DNA from: Bradyrhizobium guangdongense
Lineage (GTDB): Bacteria; Pseudomonadota; Alphaproteobacteria; Rhizobiales; Xanthobacteraceae
Length of the DNA: 34,806 nt
Assembly (NCBI RefSeq): GCF_006483445.1
Contig: NZ_PPPT01000032.1
Coordinates: 1-34,806, forward strand
Direction: 5' to 3'
The stretch's first letter is position 1. The number at the start of each line of letters is the position of its first letter. Below are positions 8,640 to 17,464 of this stretch, piece after piece. The notes beneath the pieces were generated by a model that saw only the letters and a program-made list of their open reading frames with translations, ran no database searches and had not been told where the DNA came from. The translations under genes and the position numbers were made by a program.

Positions 8640-9125
8640 TCAACCGATCCCGAACATGCCGGAAGGCAACTGGATCAGCAGCAGGCGTTTGAGCACCCAC
8701 CACATCCCTGATGGCACCAGCACCGCGACCGGGATCGCAAGCGTCCAGCGCACGGGGTCGATCACGCGCAAAAGGACCAGCATCAGGGGGATCGACGACA
8801 GCAGGAAGCCGAGCGGCTCCAGCGCGAAGGAGAACGCGGTGAGGCACGCAATCAGCAGCAGCGGCTTGGTCCAGCGCGCATTCTCCCAGCGCGACGCCAG
8901 CGTCGGCCCGCCCTCGGTGACGGCCGAGACGATGATCGCGGCCGCGAACACGCACATCAGGATGCCCGTGTAGAACAGCACATAGCCCGAGCCGGGATCG
9001 TTGATGGTGCCCAACTTGAGTTTTAGCCCCTGCCAGATCACGAAGCCGCCGAGCGCCAGCCCGATCAGCCCGCCCCAGAGCTCGGAATTGCCGAGACGGA
9101 GTTTGACGTTGTGGTCGTTGTTCAT
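8640..9125 (-). CDS. tctB: Tripartite tricarboxylate transporter small permease, TctB family
   Basis: A 161-residue membrane protein with four hydrophobic segments by eye (about 16-35, 48-68, 86-118 as a longer region, and 127-150). This is the usual architecture of the small TctB subunit that pairs with TctA. Characteristic are the GLALGGFVIWQG first helix and GLGLLL-like SGYVLFYTGILM. The start is ATG at 9125 with AGGGG about 9 bases upstream; the longer open frame to 9206 runs into a palindromic repeat and was not used. It lies between tctC (148-base gap containing the repeat) and tctA (4-base gap). Confidence 0.9.
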   Translation of the reverse strand: MNNDHNVKLRLGNSELWGGLIGLALGGFVIWQGLKLKLGTINDPGSGYVLFYTGILMCVFAAAIIVSAVTEGGPTLASRWENARWTKPLLLIACLTAFSFALEPLGFLLSSIPLMLVLLRVIDPVRWTLAIPVAVLVPSGMWWVLKRLLLIQLPSGMFGIG

Positions 9126-9145
9126 GTGAAGCACCCCTAGACCAC

Positions 9146-9250
9146 CGTCACCCTGAGGTGGCCGCTTCTTCAGCGGCCCTCGAAGGGCGCCGGTGCCCGT
9201 GTCCATCCTTCGAGGCGAGCCGCGAGGGCGGCTCGCACCTCAGGATGACG
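9146..9250. repeat. Palindromic repeat inside the tct operon
   Basis: The ends are inverted: CGTCACCCTGAGGTG (9146-9160) and CACCTCAGGATGACG (9236-9250), 14 of 15 bases complementary. Inside, GGCCGCT-TCTTC-AGCGGCC (about 9160-9178) and GAGCCGC-GAGG-GCGGCTC (about 9217-9234) form further hairpins. It lies between tctC and tctB and would be transcribed as a strong hairpin within the operon mRNA. The ends resemble the CCCTGAGG repeat I associate with Bradyrhizobium. Confidence 0.75.
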
Positions 9251-9273
9251 CCGGTATGTGTGGCAGTCCAACC

Positions 9274-10248
9274 TTACTTCTTCGCCAGCCCGAGCGTGTC
9301 GATCACCTTGCGCTCGGAGTCCGTGACCTCGACCACGAATTTCTTGTAGTCCTCGGTGTTCTTGTAGTTCGGCACCATGTCGTATTTGGCGAGCGTCGCG
9401 ATCACGGCGGGGTCCTCGACCGCCTTTTTGAAGGCATCGTGCAGCTTCGCGACGATCTTTGGATCCATGCCCTTGGGGCCGGCAACGCCGAACGGCGAAT
9501 CGTAGACCATGGGATAGCCGAGCTCCTTCAGGGTCGGCACATCAGGATAGTTCGGCGAGCGCGCGCCGGTCCACACCATCAGGAGCTTCAGCTTGCCGGC
9601 GTCGACCAGTGGCCGCCATCCCGTGGAATCCGCTTGCAGCATGGTGTGCTGGCCGAGCACCGCGGCGTTGGTCTCCGCGCCGCCCTTGAACGGCACCTGC
9701 GTGAGCTTGATGCCGGACATCGCGGCGATCTGCTCCATGCCGATATGCAGCGAGGTGCCGGTGCCCGGCGTCGCATAGGTCACCTTGCCGGGATTTGCCT
9801 TGGCAAAGTCGATCACGTCCTTCCAGCTCTTGAACTGCGACTCCGCGCTCGTAGTGACGCCGAACGTGTAGCCGGTGAGATGGACGATGTAGGTAAAGTC
9901 CTTGGCCGGATCCCACGACACTTCCTGCATCAGGGGCAGGCGGAACACCGTGATCGGGATCTGCGAGATGGTGTAGCCGTCGGGCTTTGCCGCGGCTGCC
10001 ATGGTGGCGGGCCCCACCGTGCCGCCGCCGCCGGCCTTGTTGTCGATCACGATCGGCTGGCCCAGCACCTTTGAGGCGCTGTCGGCGATCGCGCGCATCG
10101 AGATGTCGGTCGAGCCGCCCGCCGGCCACGGCACGATCAGCGTGATCGGCTTGGTCGGATAATCCTGGGCGTGGGCTGCAACCGACAGCAGCATGCCCGC
10201 CGCAACCATCGCCGTTCCAAAAACCTTGCCAAGAATTTTTCGTGACAT
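9274..10248 (-). CDS. tctC: Tripartite tricarboxylate transporter substrate-binding protein (Bug/TctC family)
   Basis: A 324-residue periplasmic binding protein. The N-terminus MSRKILGKVFGT plus a hydrophobic core ending SVAAHA-QDYP is a clear Sec signal peptide with AHA cleavage. The mature start DYPTKPITLIVPWPAGG-TDI, then IVIDNKAGGGG and GKVTYATPGTGTSLH, are Bug-family signatures lining the ligand site. It captures the carboxylate for TctA/TctB. The ATG at 10248 has GGGAGG 8 bases upstream, which fixes the start; the open frame to 10350 is not used. It is the first gene of the operon, and the hairpin repeat downstream may let it be made in excess of the membrane subunits. The ligand is unknown. 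Confidence 0.94.
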   Translation of the reverse strand: MSRKILGKVFGTAMVAAGMLLSVAAHAQDYPTKPITLIVPWPAGGSTDISMRAIADSASKVLGQPIVIDNKAGGGGTVGPATMAAAAKPDGYTISQIPITVFRLPLMQEVSWDPAKDFTYIVHLTGYTFGVTTSAESQFKSWKDVIDFAKANPGKVTYATPGTGTSLHIGMEQIAAMSGIKLTQVPFKGGAETNAAVLGQHTMLQADSTGWRPLVDAGKLKLLMVWTGARSPNYPDVPTLKELGYPMVYDSPFGVAGPKGMDPKIVAKLHDAFKKAVEDPAVIATLAKYDMVPNYKNTEDYKKFVVEVTDSERKVIDTLGLAKK

Positions 10249-10549
10249 CGCAATGCCTCCCTTGCGGGGCTCCTCGCCGGGCCGCCGCTTTTCATTTTTG
10301 TGACGCGATTGTCCCTGAAAACGAGAGGGAAGAAAAGCGCATTGCGCCAATCGTCTAGCGCCCGACTGCCGCCGATTTCAGCAGCAAGATGCGCGTGCGA
10401 CAATTGGTCGTGCGCGCGCCTGCCGAGACACGGAATTTGACGGTAGCCGTTTGCAGGCCAAGCCGGGTCCCATTTCCGTCGCAAATCCGCCGCCGACTCA
10501 ATCGAGGTTCGGCGCATCCGCTGGGGGCTTGTCCGAAGGGGGACTTGCC
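10249..10549. other. Divergent intergenic region, tctC / small gene
   Basis: 301 bases without a convincing gene; it must hold the promoters of tctC (minus) and of the gene at 10550 (plus). The only structure seen is an inverted repeat, GCGCGTGCGAC (10391-10401), spacer AATTG, then GTCGTGCGCGC (10407-10417). It is pairable over 11 positions counting two G-T pairs. It could be an operator for the tct operon, but no regulator gene is adjacent. Confidence 0.4.
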
Positions 10550-10849
10550 ATGGGTGCCGATGATTTGTCGCGCGCGAAGGCGCGGAAAATGATTTCGACG
10601 GGGAACGATGTTGAGACCGATGATTTCTTCGAGCTTTTGTCGCGGCAGCTAGGTGAGACCGCCGAATTTCCGGACGACGAATCGCCGTCAAACGATGTCG
10701 TCTGGTTGCTCGAGGAGAATGCCCGCTTGCGCGCGCTCGCCGTCAAACTCTCGAGCCTGGTCGGAGATTTGTCGGATCGCGAGTGGCGTAGCGCGCTTGC
10801 GGCCGCAGAGCTCGCCACGCTCAACCAGGTCAGGTCGCCGCGGCCCTAA
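10550..10849 (+). CDS. Small acidic protein of unknown function
   Basis: A 99-residue soluble protein starting MGADDLSRAKARKM. An acidic middle (ETAEFPDDESPSNDVVW) is followed by a predicted helical, coiled-coil-like segment (LLEENARLRALAVKLSSLVGDL, residues about 54-75). There is no signal peptide or membrane segment. The ATG at 10550 has a G-rich Shine-Dalgarno (AAGGGGGA) about 7 bases upstream, which is strong support for translation. The next small gene starts 4 bases after its stop, suggesting an operon. I do not recognise the family. Confidence 0.65.
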   Translation: MGADDLSRAKARKMISTGNDVETDDFFELLSRQLGETAEFPDDESPSNDVVWLLEENARLRALAVKLSSLVGDLSDREWRSALAAAELATLNQVRSPRP

Positions 10850-10853
10850 TGCC

Positions 10854-11081
10854 ATGTCACCGCGCGTTCTAAGGCCGCGGAAGGCGCGTGCGAAGCCTTC
10901 GCGGAAGCTGCGTGTGAGACGCGCGCGCGGCTGGCGCGTTCTGCGCTTCGGTCCAAAGTTCTGGTTCGTCCGCGTCCGGTCGCTGGCTGCGGTCAAGCCG
11001 ACGCTGGCAGGCGTTGCCAACGATAACAGTCCGGACAATTGGCCGATTGCGCCGTTTCCCGACGGCTGGACGGGCTCGTGA
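10854..11081 (+). CDS. Small Arg-rich protein of unknown function
   Basis: A 75-residue frame starting MSPRVLRPRKARAKPSRK. The first half is extremely basic (Arg/Lys), then GPKFWFVRVRSLAAVKPTLAG, then a polar tail containing VANDNSPDNWP. A VANDN motif near the C-terminus recurs in small rhizobial proteins as far as I recall. It starts 4 bases after the preceding stop and ends 10 bases before the convergent PAS-GGDEF-EAL gene. The basic half could bind nucleic acid, but nothing specific is visible. The same frame is open upstream through the previous gene, so the start is uncertain. Confidence 0.45.
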   Translation: MSPRVLRPRKARAKPSRKLRVRRARGWRVLRFGPKFWFVRVRSLAAVKPTLAGVANDNSPDNWPIAPFPDGWTGS

Positions 11082-11091
11082 GCAGGCGTCG

Positions 11092-13953
11092 TTACGCCAC
11101 GCGGCGGAGCGCGCCCAGGCTCTCGATCACGCGATCGATCTCGGCGGCCGGAGCGGGGCGGCCGAAGTAGAAGCCCTGCACGGCCGTGCAGCCGGAGGCG
11201 CGGACGAATTCGAGCTGGTCCGATGTCTCGACGCCTTCCGCCGTGGTCTCGACGCCGAGCACCGAGCCGAGGCTCGCGATGGTGCGGACGATCGCGACGC
11301 TTTCCGGGCTTTCGCCGAGCGTGCCGACGAAGGAGCGGTCGATCTTGATGCGGTCGAACGGGAATTTGCGCAAATAGCTGAGCGAGGAATAGCCGACGCC
11401 GAAATCGTCGAGGCTGATGCGCACGCCAAGCGCGCGCAATTGATGCAGCGTGTCGATGGTGGTTTCGTTGTCGTCGAGGAGCGCCGTCTCGGTGACTTCG
11501 AGCTCGAGCCGTTGCGGCGGCAGGCCGGCTTCGGCAAGCGCGCTCGTGACCATGGCGACCAGCCCGCGCGAGCGGAACTGCACCGGCGACAGGTTCACCG
11601 CGATGGTCATGGCGTCGGGCCAGGTGACCGCGGTGGCGCAGGCCGCGCGCAGCACCCATTCGCCGATCGGAATCACCAGGCCGGTTTCTTCGGCGATCGG
11701 AATGAATTCGGCGGGCGACACCATGCCGCGCACCGGGTGCTTCCAGCGCAGCAGCGCCTCGAAGCCGGTCAGCTCGGAATTATCGAGACGAACCTGCGGC
11801 TGGAACACGAGATGGAATTCGCGTGCCTCGAGCGCGCCGCGCAGATCGTGCTCCAGCGCGTGGCGCGAGCGTGCGTGCTCCTCCATTTCGGGCTGGAAGA
11901 GCTGGTAGGCGCCGCGGCCTTTGGCCTTGGCCTGGTACAGCGCGAGGTCGGCACATTTCATCAGCTCGTCGGTGTCGAGCCCGTGCTCGGGGGCGATTGC
12001 GATGCCGATGCTGACGCCGACATGGATCGACTGGTTCTCCAGCGGCGGCGGCCGGCCGATGATCTCGACCAGGCGGCGCGCCAGCCGTTCGGCGGATTCC
12101 GGTTGCGGTCCGCGCTGCAGCAGCGCGAATTCGTCGCCGCCGAGCCGCGCGACGGTGGCGTGCTCGCCGGCGTGCTCCTTGAGTTGGGCGGCCACCCAGC
12201 GCAGCAGGCGGTCGCCGGCGGCGTGGCCGAGACGGTCGTTGACGGTCTTGAAATTGTCGAGGTCGAGGCACAGCACCGCCATCTCGCCGCCGGCAACGGC
12301 GATCTCGGCCAGGCTCTCGTTCATCTGGTCGCGGAACAGCGTGCGGTTGGGCAGGTCGGTCAGCGAATCGTGTCGCGCCATGTGGGCGACGCGCGCCTGC
12401 GCCTTGTGGCGCTCGGTGACGTCCTCATAGGTGACGACCCAGCCACCATGCACCATCCGAGTGTGGTTGAGCTTGATGATGCGGCCGTCGGCGAGGTGAC
12501 GGTGCAGCGTGTGCTCGCCCCCGCGCAGCCGCTCGATATAGTCGGCATAGAACGCTGCCGCCGTCATGCCCGGATAGTGCCCGAGCGCGCAGGCGTGCTC
12601 CATGATCTCGCGCAGCGACGCGCCGGGTTTCACGACCTCCGCCGAAAGGCCGAAGAGCTCGATGTAGCGCGCATTGCAGACGATGACGCGCAGATGGCTG
12701 TCGAACATGCACAGCCCCTGGCTCATGTTGTTGAGCGCAGCATCGAACCGGCGATACTGTTCGCTCAGCTCCTCGATCGCGTGCTCGCGTTCCGTGATGT
12801 CCTCATAGGTCGCGACGAAGCCGCCTTCGAGCAGGGCGCAGTAGCGCACCGAGATCATCGTGTCGTTTGCCATGCGCCGGCGCATCGGCGAATCGTCGCG
12901 ACTGGCGATGCGGGCGCGGGCGGCTTCGAGAATCTGTTGCGGCGTGTAGTCCGAGGAGAATGCGCCGTTCGCCATCGAGCGCTCGACCAGCTCGCTCAGA
13001 TGCGTGCCCGGCCTCGTTTCCTCCAGCGACAGGCGGTAGATCTCGCGGTAGCGGCTGTTGCAGACCTTGAGGCGCATGTCGCTGTCGTAGAAGCAGAGGC
13101 CATGCGCCATGTTTTCCAGTGCGGCGTCGAGCATGAAGTTCTGTTGCTTCAGCGCCTCTTCATATTTCAGCCGGTCGGTGACGTCCTCGTGCGCTGTGAC
13201 CCAGCCGCCGTCGGGAAGGAAGCGCGAGACCGCCTGCATGATGCGGCCGTCATGGCGTGTCAGCAGCACGGTGTTCGGGCTCTTGCGGCGGACCTCTTTC
13301 ATCCGGTTGGCGTGGAATTCGTCGGCCGATGTGCCCGGCAGATTGCCGCGGGAGATCCAGTGGTCGAGCAGGTCGCGATGCGAGATGCCGGGTTTGATGA
13401 TGTCGGGGTCGAGATTGTAGAGCGCGAGATACTGCTCGTTGCAGACGTTAAGGCGACCGTCGGCATCGTACATGACGAGCCCGTGCGACATGTTGGCGAG
13501 TGCATGCTGGCTGCGCTCGGTCTGCAACTGCAACTGCGTCTCGAGCCGGGCGAGGCGCGTGACGTCGTCGCAGATCGTCATCCAGCCGCCTTCGGGCAGG
13601 GGCTTCTGGTCCAACGCAAGCACGATGCCGCTGGACAGCCGCTGTTCGGCCCGGAACGGCTTCCCCGCGGTGACCCGTGCGATGCGCTCGTGAAAGAGGT
13701 TGTCGACCTCGCCGACGGGAAAATTGCCGAGCGAAGCCGAGTGCGCGAGCACGTCGCGATAGCTCGTGCCCGGCCGAACCACGTCGGCCGACATGTTGAA
13801 CAGCTCGAGATAGCGCCGGTTGAGCAACACGATGCGATTGTCGGCATCGTAGACGCAAACCCCCTGCTCCATGCGATCGAGCGCAAGCTGGCTCAGCGCG
13901 AGCAGGGCTTCCGTGCCGGCGGCCTCCGGCCTGGTCTTGCGGGTCGTCGTCAT
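11092..13953 (-). CDS. Four-PAS-7 / GGDEF / EAL sensor protein (c-di-GMP turnover)
   Basis: A 953-residue cytoplasmic protein with no membrane segments. Four tandem PAS-7 type domains lie at about 22-130, 146-258, 276-392 and 400-515, each beginning with M-(E/S/A)-(Q/H)-G-(V/L)-x-x-(Y/F)-D and ending with a G(W/F)-x-(T/A)-x-x-(D/E)D(V/I)T block. The GGDEF domain (about 520-685) has an intact RLGGDEF at 603-609. The EAL domain (about 700-945) has FEALLRW (E732), NLSP, EVTETALL, LDDFGVGYSSL, KIDRSFV, AEGVE and QGFYFG, all intact. The I-site position before GGDEF reads GEHA rather than RxxD, so product inhibition is probably absent. The ATG at 13953 (MTTTRKTRP) is preferred to a GTG at 13983 that lacks a Shine-Dalgarno. 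The sensed ligand is unknown. Confidence 0.95.
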   Translation of the reverse strand: MTTTRKTRPEAAGTEALLALSQLALDRMEQGVCVYDADNRIVLLNRRYLELFNMSADVVRPGTSYRDVLAHSASLGNFPVGEVDNLFHERIARVTAGKPFRAEQRLSSGIVLALDQKPLPEGGWMTICDDVTRLARLETQLQLQTERSQHALANMSHGLVMYDADGRLNVCNEQYLALYNLDPDIIKPGISHRDLLDHWISRGNLPGTSADEFHANRMKEVRRKSPNTVLLTRHDGRIMQAVSRFLPDGGWVTAHEDVTDRLKYEEALKQQNFMLDAALENMAHGLCFYDSDMRLKVCNSRYREIYRLSLEETRPGTHLSELVERSMANGAFSSDYTPQQILEAARARIASRDDSPMRRRMANDTMISVRYCALLEGGFVATYEDITEREHAIEELSEQYRRFDAALNNMSQGLCMFDSHLRVIVCNARYIELFGLSAEVVKPGASLREIMEHACALGHYPGMTAAAFYADYIERLRGGEHTLHRHLADGRIIKLNHTRMVHGGWVVTYEDVTERHKAQARVAHMARHDSLTDLPNRTLFRDQMNESLAEIAVAGGEMAVLCLDLDNFKTVNDRLGHAAGDRLLRWVAAQLKEHAGEHATVARLGGDEFALLQRGPQPESAERLARRLVEIIGRPPPLENQSIHVGVSIGIAIAPEHGLDTDELMKCADLALYQAKAKGRGAYQLFQPEMEEHARSRHALEHDLRGALEAREFHLVFQPQVRLDNSELTGFEALLRWKHPVRGMVSPAEFIPIAEETGLVIPIGEWVLRAACATAVTWPDAMTIAVNLSPVQFRSRGLVAMVTSALAEAGLPPQRLELEVTETALLDDNETTIDTLHQLRALGVRISLDDFGVGYSSLSYLRKFPFDRIKIDRSFVGTLGESPESVAIVRTIASLGSVLGVETTAEGVETSDQLEFVRASGCTAVQGFYFGRPAPAAEIDRVIESLGALRRVA

Positions 13954-14333
13954 CGGTGAGGAGCTTCTCGGGCGGGCCAACACACTTAACGCAACGTAAC
14001 TGGGACGTTGAGCGTAGCGTCGATCTGGGAAAATTCCCTTAAGCGTGGTAGTTTACGGAGGGTGACCGGGAGTTGGGATTCCCCGCGCGCACAAAGGCAA
14101 GCCTCCCAATTCAGCGTCGTCCTGGCGAAAGCCAGGACCTCCGAGCGAGCGCCTTGCGCTCGTCGAGATTACCCCAGGGAGGAGTTTGGCGAAGATTGGT
14201 AGTCGCGAGAATTTCGTCGGTGCGCACACCGCGCGCGATCGAGAGATCACGCGGTATGGGTCCTGGCTTTCCGCCAGGACGACATTGTTGATGCAGGGTC
14301 GGTAGAACGACTGGCGGCTTTGTCCTGAAAAAC
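13954..14333. other. Intergenic region with palindromic repeat
   Basis: 380 bases between the PAS-GGDEF-EAL gene and the 3' end of phaR. It holds the upstream region of the PAS gene (13954 to about 14100) and the repeat at 14116-14283. I see no supported gene; short open frames here overlap the repeat. The last 50 bases before the phaR stop show no terminator. Confidence 0.6.
14116..14283. repeat. Palindromic MITE-like repeat, copy 1
   Basis: The ends are inverted: GTCGTCCTGG (from 14116), which itself forms the hairpin GTCCTGGC-GAAA-GCCAGGAC, against GTCCTGGC-TTTCC-GCCAGGAC at the right end (about 14260-14283). The inner core TTACCCCAGGGAGGAG (from about 14169) running on to AGATT and GTCGC also occurs inverted in the copy at 30123-30255. 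The shared ends with an inverted core argue for a dispersed element rather than chance. Confidence 0.75.
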
Positions 14334-14918
14334 CTACTCGTCCTTCTTCGACATCCGCTCCAGCCGCTCCTGCATGTCCTTCATCTGCTGGCGCAGCTCG
14401 TCGATGTTGGCGTCCTTGGCAGGCTCGGTGCCGGCATCGGGCTCGGGCTCCGGCGCGCCGGTGCGCGGTGCGAACGGCTTGAACATCGAGAAGGTCTGCT
14501 GGAACAGCTCCATGTTGCGGCGGACCTGCTCCTCCAGCGGGGCGAAGGGCGTGCCGGACAGCGTGCTGGCGATCTGCTTGCGGAACTTCTCCTGCTCCTG
14601 GGTCAGCGTCGCGATCGACTGCTCCAGATATTTCGGCACCACCATCTGCATGCTGTCGCCGTAGAAGCGGATGAGCTGGCGCAGGAAGGTGGTGGGCAAC
14701 AGGTTCTGGCCCGCCTTGTTCTCCTGCTCGAAGATGATCTGCGCGAGCACGGAGCGGGTGATGTCGTCGCCGGTCTTGGCGTCATAGACCAGGAAATCCT
14801 CGCCTTCCTTGACCATGGCGGCGAGATCTTCGAGCGTCACATAGGTGCTCGTTCCGGTGTTGTAGAGCCGGCGGTTCGCGTATTTCTTGATGGTGGTGGG
14901 TTGGTCTGATTTCGCCAT
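14334..14918 (-). CDS. phaR: Polyhydroxyalkanoate synthesis repressor PhaR
   Basis: A 194-residue protein. The N-terminus (TIKKYANRRLYNTGTSTYVTLEDL, given here only by its first and last parts: TIKKYANRRLYN and TYVTLEDL, residues 9-32) is the DNA-binding PHB_acc_N domain. The following helical PHB_acc region covers about 60-140 (LIRFYGDSMQMVVPKYLE). The tail is acidic with a coiled coil (IDELRQQMKDMQERLERM). PhaR represses phasin and PHA genes and its own gene, and is released by binding PHB granules. It diverges from phaA across a 316-base region containing a TGC-rich palindrome. The length and domains are normal, and the ATG at 14918 is the only reasonable start. Confidence 0.95.
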   Translation of the reverse strand: MAKSDQPTTIKKYANRRLYNTGTSTYVTLEDLAAMVKEGEDFLVYDAKTGDDITRSVLAQIIFEQENKAGQNLLPTTFLRQLIRFYGDSMQMVVPKYLEQSIATLTQEQEKFRKQIASTLSGTPFAPLEEQVRRNMELFQQTFSMFKPFAPRTGAPEPEPDAGTEPAKDANIDELRQQMKDMQERLERMSKKDE

Positions 14919-15234
14919 GGGCTCTCACTTGAACGACGCTGAGAACGGAACCTGCGGCAGTGCCGCAAGGCGCGGGAAGAGTACGCAACGCAACAAAATA
15001 AGCATTTTCAACGACCTCACGCTACCGTTTTGTGCGCCACGGTTAATCGGGGAGCAAAAAGTTGCTTGCGAAACAGCCAAGAACGCTATTTTGAATGCGC
15101 TGCGGCGTAAAACCGGCCTCCAGCCGATTGACATGCCTCAACGACGTTAACAGGATGCCATTCGAGACTGGCGAGCCCAATCTGGCTGTCCGCCTGCCCC
15201 GTCTACCCAGAACCTCAAGCCCCAGGAGATGCCC
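14919..15234. other. Divergent phaR / phaA control region
   Basis: 316 bases between the two starts, AT-richer than its surroundings in the middle. It holds the perfect palindrome at 14953-14967 near phaR and TGC-rich runs closer to phaA (GTTGCTTGCG at 15060-15069, GCGCTGCGGCG near 15099-15109). A possible phaA -10 is TATTTT near 15087-15092, with no good -35. No gene is supported. Confidence 0.5.
14953..14967. promoter_or_regulatory. Candidate PhaR operator (perfect TGC-rich palindrome)
   Basis: TGCGGCA-G-TGCCGCA is a perfect 7-1-7 inverted repeat centred 42 bases upstream of the phaR ATG. PhaR proteins of Paracoccus and Rhodobacter are known to bind TGC-rich sites (CTGC...GCAG type) and to repress their own genes. 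Assignment to PhaR is inference. Confidence 0.45.
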
Positions 15235-16413
<1,179 letters not shown>

Positions 16414-16502
16414 AAAGTAACGCGTGCGCTGCACGCGGCTAAAAAGGCGGCGGTTGCATCTCAAATATTCTTCGCAACCGCGTAAGCCTCGACTAAAGAC
16501 AA

Positions 16503-16532
16503 GCGCCCGGCTCACCGCCGGGCGTTTTGTTC
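16503..16532 (+). terminator. Rho-independent terminator after phaA
   Basis: The perfect 8-bp stem CGCCCGGC (16504-16511) and GCCGGGCG (16517-16524), loop TCACC, is followed by TTTTGTT. It lies 90 bases after the phaA stop. A smaller hairpin, CGCGTGC-GCT-GCACGCG, lies at 16421-16437 just after the stop. Confidence 0.85.
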
Positions 16533-16560
16533 TTGATGTCCGTCAAACGACCCGCATAAT
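16533..16560 (+). promoter_or_regulatory. Candidate phbB promoter
   Basis: TTGATG (16533-16538) and CATAAT (16555-16560) are spaced by 16 bases, directly after the phaA terminator and about 75 bases before the phbB start. The match to the sigma-70 consensus is fair, and the placement is what an independent phbB transcript would need. Confidence 0.45.
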
Positions 16561-16633
16561 CCGTGATTAAAACGATCGCCGAAATCTTCAGAAGCGTCCA
16601 AGGAAACGTCTAAGTCGAGGGAAGGAATACAAT

Positions 16634-17359
16634 ATGGCACGTGTCGCATTGGTCACGGGTGGTACGCGGGGCATCGGTGCTGCGATCAGCAAGGCGCTGA
16701 AGGCGGCGGGCTACAAGGTTGCGGCGAGCTACGCCGGCAATGACGCGGCGGCGGAGAAGTTCAAGGCCGAGACCGGTATTGCCGTCTACAAGTGGGACGT
16801 GAGTTCCTTCGACGCCTGCGCGGCCGGTGTGAAGCAGGTCGAGGCTGAGGTCGGCCCGGTCGACGTGCTCGTCAACAATGCCGGCATCACCAAGGACGGC
16901 GCCTTCCACAAGATGAGCCTCGAGCAATGGAACGCCGTGATCGGCACCAATCTCGGCTCGCTGTTCAACATGTCGCGCCAGGTCATCGAGGGCATGCGCG
17001 GACGCAAGTTCGGTCGCATCATCAACATCTCCTCGATCAACGGCCAGAAGGGCCAGTTCGGCCAGGTGAACTATTCTGCGGCGAAGGCCGGCGAGATCGG
17101 CTTCACCAAGGCGCTCGCGCTGGAGAACGCCAAGGGCGGCGTCACCGTGAACGCGATCTGTCCGGGCTACATCAACACCGAGATGGTGCAGGCGGTGCCG
17201 AAGGACGTGCTGGAAAAGTCGATCCTGCCGCTGATCCCGATCGGCCGCCTCGGCGAGCCCGAGGAAATCGCGCGCGCGGTCGTGTTCCTCGCCGCCGACG
17301 AGGCCGGCGCCATCACCGGCTCGACGCTGTCGGTCAACGGCGGCCAGTACATGGTGTGA
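16634..17359 (+). CDS. phbB: Acetoacetyl-CoA reductase (NADPH)
   Basis: A short-chain dehydrogenase that reduces acetoacetyl-CoA to (R)-3-hydroxybutyryl-CoA, the monomer for PHB synthase. Its 241 residues are normal for PhbB. The cofactor motif is TGGTRGIG (8-15); NNAG is at 81-84; the catalytic set is Ser134 in NISSING, Tyr147 and Lys151 in YSAAK. The FGQVNYSAAKAG and NAICPGYI-TEMV stretches are typical of acetoacetyl-CoA reductases rather than FabG, and the position after phaA agrees. GAGGGAAGGAA just upstream of the ATG at 16634 is the Shine-Dalgarno. No PHB synthase (phaC) gene lies in the window. Confidence 0.95.
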   Translation: MARVALVTGGTRGIGAAISKALKAAGYKVAASYAGNDAAAEKFKAETGIAVYKWDVSSFDACAAGVKQVEAEVGPVDVLVNNAGITKDGAFHKMSLEQWNAVIGTNLGSLFNMSRQVIEGMRGRKFGRIINISSINGQKGQFGQVNYSAAKAGEIGFTKALALENAKGGVTVNAICPGYINTEMVQAVPKDVLEKSILPLIPIGRLGEPEEIARAVVFLAADEAGAITGSTLSVNGGQYMV

Positions 17360-17394
17360 TGCCGGCGCATCACGGCCACGCATAACGCAGACGT

Positions 17395-17426
17395 CGTCAT
17401 GCCCGGGCTTGTCCCGGGCATCCACG
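17395..17426. repeat. Short palindromic repeat (ATGCCCGGG type)
   Basis: ATGCCCGGG (17399-17407), loop CTTGT, then CCCGGGCAT (17413-17421): a perfect 9-bp stem 40 bases after phbB. The same family, with changed stem bases, begins at 34791. It lacks a T-run on the plus strand. Confidence 0.75.
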
Positions 17427-17464
17427 GCCTTAAAACCATCGGCCCAACAACCCATGGACGGCCG

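Noticed and set aside
11014..13959. A 981-codon open frame on the plus strand
   Set aside because: It lies antisense over the PAS-GGDEF-EAL gene, is Arg/His/Ala-rich with no domain, and is the usual high-GC shadow of the real gene.
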